Assembly (NCBI RefSeq): GCF_000154445.1
Contig: NZ_DS499564.1
Strand: one strand, 5' to 3'
Length of the DNA: 64,000 nucleotides
DNA from: Intestinibacter bartlettii
GTDB lineage: Bacteria > Bacillota > Clostridia > Peptostreptococcales > Peptostreptococcaceae
Position numbers and translations under genes: made by a program. The notes below the pieces were generated by a model. That model was not told where the DNA came from and did no database searches. It saw nothing but the letters and a program-made list of their open reading frames with translations. Positions 61,082 to 64,000 of the stretch are shown piece by piece; within the stretch, counting starts at the first letter, position 1, and the number at the start of each line of letters is the position of its first letter.

Positions 61082-61750
61082 TTATTTATTTCTTATTTTT
61101 CTTTCTAATTCAGAAATTTGTTTTTGATATTTATCAATTTTTTCATCAGATTGTTTTATATATTTTTTTATCTCTGAAACATCATCAATATCATCTTTTT
61201 TTATTAATTTATCTATTTGATCTATAGCCTTGTACTTTAGTTCATATGATTCCTTCATGTATTTTGTACATTCGTTCAATATTTTTGTATATTCATTTTT
61301 AGATAATTGAGGCACTTCCATATCATCATAAAGCTCGATTACTCTTTCAGACATATATTTTGCTTTATCAATGTCTTTTCTTATTTTTGCATTATTTGTT
61401 ATACATGTTTGTATATCTTTAGAATAAACTCCACATTCTTTTATTGGTTTCAATGCTATATTTTCAATATCTGATATATCTGACTTGTATTGCTTTATTT
61501 TTAATAAGTCTTGTTCTACATTATTTACATCCAAACTAGATGTATATATTTCTTTATAATTCATTACCATTGAATTGTTATTTTCTAATTGCTTTATACC
61601 GCTTATGTACATATTGCTTATGACTATTGTTGTAGCTAATACAACATATGTGCATGCATATATACATGCGCGACTAAATTTTTTATAGTTTTTAAATAAA
61701 ACTACCAAAGGTATAACATATAAAAATATAAATACTAATATCCATCTCAT
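61082..61750 (-). CDS. Unknown membrane protein with coiled-coil tail
   Basis: No family recognised. The 222-residue protein has two membrane segments near the N-terminus (about residues 1-20 and 30-52) and a long Lys/Glu/Asp-rich, mostly helical remainder with heptad-like pattern at the end (KKYIKQSDEKIDKYQKQISELERKIR). The ATG at 61750 follows AAAGGAG at nine bases; the frame is open a few codons further up. Orientation and role are unknown. Confidence 0.65.
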   Translation of the reverse strand: MRWILVFIFLYVIPLVVLFKNYKKFSRACIYACTYVVLATTIVISNMYISGIKQLENNNSMVMNYKEIYTSSLDVNNVEQDLLKIKQYKSDISDIENIALKPIKECGVYSKDIQTCITNNAKIRKDIDKAKYMSERVIELYDDMEVPQLSKNEYTKILNECTKYMKESYELKYKAIDQIDKLIKKDDIDDVSEIKKYIKQSDEKIDKYQKQISELERKIRNK

Positions 61751-61937
61751 AATCACAATCTCCTTTTCCATTAATACTCATTTTAATGTATTTTTAGTAT
61801 TTACAATTTTTATAAATATTAATCATAAAAAAATCTTTATCTTAAAAACTTTTAAAAATGTAGATTTTTTTGAAACACATATACGGAAATTATATTTATC
61901 TACAATTTATAAATGAATATAATTTCCTATGTGTTAT

Positions 61938-62000
61938 AAAATGGAAAAATCCTTATTATATAGATTCTCACTAAATCTATATAATAAGGATTTTCCATTT
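61938..62000 (-). terminator. Very long terminator hairpin overlapping the metallophosphoesterase stop
   Basis: About 27 bp of nearly perfect pairing (AAATGGAAAAATCCTTATTA ... TAATAAGGATTTTCCATTT) around a seven-base loop. It includes the stop codon region of the 61999 gene. Confidence 0.8.
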
Positions 62001-62697
62001 AATCTAATACCTTTATTAATTTAAAATCAAGATAGTCACTTGATGCAAGAATATATTCTATTCCATTTCTAATTCCTTTAAGACCCATTTCAAATGATTC
62101 TTTCCCGTGTAAATGACCATAAATTACTTTTTTAACGTTGTATTTTTCATATAACTTAGTAAACTCCGATTCTTCTAGTTGGTCATTTGTAGGTGGATAA
62201 TGAGTTATAACTATAATGTTATTACAACCATTTTGAATTGCAGATTGTATAGACATTTCTAGCCTCAGTACTTCTCTTCTATATATTTTCATATCGTTGC
62301 TATCAAATTTAACTTCATTTGGACAAAGCCATCCTCTACTTCCACATATAGCATAGTCTCCATATGTGAAATATCCATTTTGTATAAAGTTCATATCATC
62401 ACTTTCATATACAGCGTTTATTTTTGAAAGTGATGACCACCAATAATCATGATTTCCTTTTATAAAAATTTTCTTTCCTGGCAGTGATTCAATTATATCT
62501 AAATCTGATTTAGCTTCATTTAAATTCATAGCCCAAGATGTATCTCCAAGAACTAATACCGTGTCATCATCTTTTACTGTTTCACTCCAATTATCGACTA
62601 TCTTTTTCTCATGATTGTCCCAATTATCACCGAATATATTCATAGGCTTTGGATTTTCCGTAGAAAAATGTAAATCACCTATTGCATATAATCCCAT
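61999..62697 (-). CDS. Calcineurin-like metallophosphoesterase
   Basis: The 232-residue protein has the metallophosphoesterase blocks AIGDLHFS near the N-terminus, LGDTSWAM, FIKGNHDYWW, VITHYPP and YGHLHGKE, which bind two metal ions. It resembles the small YkuE/Ser-Thr phosphatase-like group in clostridia; the substrate is unknown. AAAGGAG is eight bases before the ATG at 62697; an upstream in-frame ATG at 62721 is less likely. Confidence 0.88.
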   Translation of the reverse strand: MGLYAIGDLHFSTENPKPMNIFGDNWDNHEKKIVDNWSETVKDDDTVLVLGDTSWAMNLNEAKSDLDIIESLPGKKIFIKGNHDYWWSSLSKINAVYESDDMNFIQNGYFTYGDYAICGSRGWLCPNEVKFDSNDMKIYRREVLRLEMSIQSAIQNGCNNIIVITHYPPTNDQLEESEFTKLYEKYNVKKVIYGHLHGKESFEMGLKGIRNGIEYILASSDYLDFKLIKVLD

Positions 62698-62790
62698 AAA
62701 TTCATCTCCTTTCTCAAACACTTTATTCTACGATAAGTTTAATCATTATTAATATTTTTTAAACATTATAATTTTATATACGTTATAATT

Positions 62791-62819
62791 TAAAAGCTGT
62801 CTCAAAAATTAAGACAGCG
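62791..62819 (-). terminator. Terminator after the alarmone synthetase gene
   Basis: GCTGTCT and AGACAGC pair around a nine-base loop, directly after the stop at 62825, with TTTTAAATT on the minus strand. Confidence 0.65.
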
Positions 62820-62824
62820 TAAAA

Positions 62825-63625
62825 TTATTTTTCTATTCTGTGTGTTTTAAAGTCCTCTAAAATATAATCTATTTCTTCTTTAAGCGCAACTATTTCATCG
62901 ATATCTCTTTCACTATCGATTTTGTCCAATCTTCTTTGATATTTAAGAGCACTACTAATTTCCCCTAAATTATATAGTTCCTGTATCTTTTTCAATACAT
63001 CCTTTAAAGTTACAGATTTTGCTTGATACATAACTTGAGCTTTCATTATATCTTCTCTTATCTCGCTCATTTCTTCATCTAATAAAAATGCTGCATCAGC
63101 TGCTTTTCTAAGTCTCAATGCTACATTTTCTGGTATATAATGTTCATATTTGTATTTTAAAGAATGTTCTATAGTCGCCCAGAAGTTCATAGCAAGAGTT
63201 CTTATTTGTATTTCACAATGTATCTCCTTTGACCCTGCAATTGAATTTATAGGATATTTTATTATTAAATGATAACTTCTATATCCACTTTCCTTAAAGT
63301 TGGTAATATAATCTTTTTCATTTATAACAGTCATATCAGTTCTATTTTTTATTAATTCAACAATCGTATATATATCTTCAACAAACTGGCACATTATTCT
63401 TATACCAGCAATATCATCTATTTTACCTTCTATATCATTAGTGTCTAATCTATTAGCTTTAGATATTATAGAAGAAATCTTTTTTGTTCTCCCCGTAACA
63501 AATTCAATAGGAGAATATTCACCCTTAGTTAAAAATTCTTTTCTTATATTTTTAAATTTTACTTTAAGTTCTTCAACTGCATGTTGATAAGGAGCTAATA
63601 TTTCATCCCACTTTTCGTAATTCAT
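62825..63625 (-). CDS. Small alarmone synthetase (RelQ/YjbM-type GTP pyrophosphokinase)
   Basis: The 266-residue protein has the RelA/SpoT synthetase domain: EFVTGRTKKISSIISKANRL, DDIAGIRIMCQFVEDIY, the G-loop GYRSYHLIIKYP and EIQIRTLAMNFWATIEHSLKYKY. It makes (p)ppGpp from GTP and ATP in the cytosol. There is no hydrolase, TGS or ACT domain, so it is a single-domain SAS. The C-terminal coiled region is typical for tetramer formation. The ATG at 63625 follows AAAGGTG. Confidence 0.92.
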   Translation of the reverse strand: MNYEKWDEILAPYQHAVEELKVKFKNIRKEFLTKGEYSPIEFVTGRTKKISSIISKANRLDTNDIEGKIDDIAGIRIMCQFVEDIYTIVELIKNRTDMTVINEKDYITNFKESGYRSYHLIIKYPINSIAGSKEIHCEIQIRTLAMNFWATIEHSLKYKYEHYIPENVALRLRKAADAAFLLDEEMSEIREDIMKAQVMYQAKSVTLKDVLKKIQELYNLGEISSALKYQRRLDKIDSERDIDEIVALKEEIDYILEDFKTHRIEK

Positions 63626-63677
63626 ATTATTCACCTTTCGTCAAATAAATTAACAATCATTTCTATTCTACCATAAT

Positions 63678-64000
63678 TTATTTTATTTTTGTATAATAAA
63701 GCAAATCAGAATCTTCTAGTTTATAATTAATTTTATCTAAATCAGCAAGATAACTGATAAATGATACTAATGAAGTTCTAAAAAAATAATATTCTTTATA
63801 ATTATAAGTTAATTCATTTTCTTTTATAATTTTTTTAAGCAAAGTGTCTACATTCATAGGTACTTTGAGATTTTCTATTATTTGGCATAAATATTTATGC
63901 ACTGCTTGTTTGTGTTTTTCTATTAAAAGTATTGTGTCATTTTTGTCTAAAACTTTTTTGCCATGAGCTAATACTATATAATTAAAATCTAATGATTTAA
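63678..64000 (-). CDS. C-terminal part of a probable MBL-fold metallo-hydrolase
   Basis: The frame is open to the right edge, so the gene start lies beyond the window; 107 residues are visible. The end has the shape of metallo-beta-lactamase-fold enzymes: NYIVLAHGKKVLDKNDTILLIEKHK followed by a helical tail. A GTG inside (63902) could be read as a start but the upstream sequence continues the same protein. The catalytic metal motif is not in view, so the family call is moderate. Confidence 0.55.
   Translation of the reverse strand, partial: KSLDFNYIVLAHGKKVLDKNDTILLIEKHKQAVHKYLCQIIENLKVPMNVDTLLKKIIKENELTYNYKEYYFFRTSLVSFISYLADLDKINYKLEDSDLLYYTKIK

Overview
The window is AT-rich, low-GC Gram-positive DNA with AGGAGG-type ribosome binding sites and frequent GTG or TTG starts. 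It carries a spore cortex-lytic enzyme gene (sleC) closely resembling the Clostridioides difficile type, tandem BMP-family lipoproteins, several LonC/DegV/VanW-type clostridial genes and a corrinoid methyltransferase island. The best inference is a spore-forming anaerobe of the Peptostreptococcaceae (Paraclostridium, Paeniclostridium or Clostridioides relatives). Nearly everything is on the minus strand. Plus-strand genes are a RusA-like nuclease, sleC, a two-component/ABC transporter operon and fba. No rRNA, tRNA or CRISPR array was seen.

Layout. 1-2.7 kb: two tandem nucleoside/BMP-type lipoproteins followed by the cut start of their ABC ATPase. 3-17 kb: housekeeping and repair genes (DegV, TrmL, VanW-like, endonuclease III, Lon-like protease, QueG-like reductase, RusA-like nuclease, Fe-S aldo-keto reductase, ArsR-type regulator, nucleoside kinase, signal peptidase I, an NSUN-type rRNA methyltransferase, PrsW-like protease). 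17.3-18.7 kb: sleC with a 17-bp hairpin just upstream.

18.685-21.998 kb is the most striking segment. About 25-bp terminal inverted repeats, flanked by an exact 8-bp direct repeat (TTAATTTA), bound a 3.3-kb cassette with no transposase. It carries an Erm-type 23S rRNA methyltransferase gene followed by an HflX-type GTPase gene. Each gene has its own near-identical 14-codon leader peptide with an Arg-Leu-Arg motif and an attenuator hairpin. A third leader ORF followed by an intrinsic terminator lies just after a good promoter. This reads as an inducible mobile macrolide/lincosamide resistance operon that pairs target methylation with ribosome rescue.

22-31 kb: DUF3298-type protein, a 1.4-kaa DUF445 membrane protein, M20 amidohydrolase, HAD phosphatase, ADP-ribosylglycohydrolase. 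31-36 kb: a Bce-type peptide antibiotic sensing/detoxification module (regulator, kinase, ABC ATPase, permease) with a TTACA-N4-TGTAA operator before the transporter genes. 36-46.4 kb: a quaternary-amine methyl-transfer island with one non-pyrrolysine MttB-family methyltransferase, one methyl-H4folate:corrinoid methyltransferase, four corrinoid proteins, BCCT and MFS transporters and a PocR-AraC regulator. Three direct repeats spaced exactly 20 bp lie upstream of mttB.

46.5-64 kb: mntP under a yybP-ykoY-type riboswitch, yaaA, a PH-domain protein, an acetyltransferase, a class-I-amidotransferase-like hydrolase preceded by a structured RNA, a MATE pump behind a 20-bp leader terminator, a second DegV protein, an ECF sigma/anti-sigma/acidic surface protein operon, rlmD, an RsuA-type pseudouridine synthase, fba, a HAD nucleotidase, several unknowns, a metallophosphoesterase, a small alarmone synthetase and the cut end of a probable metallo-beta-lactamase-fold protein.
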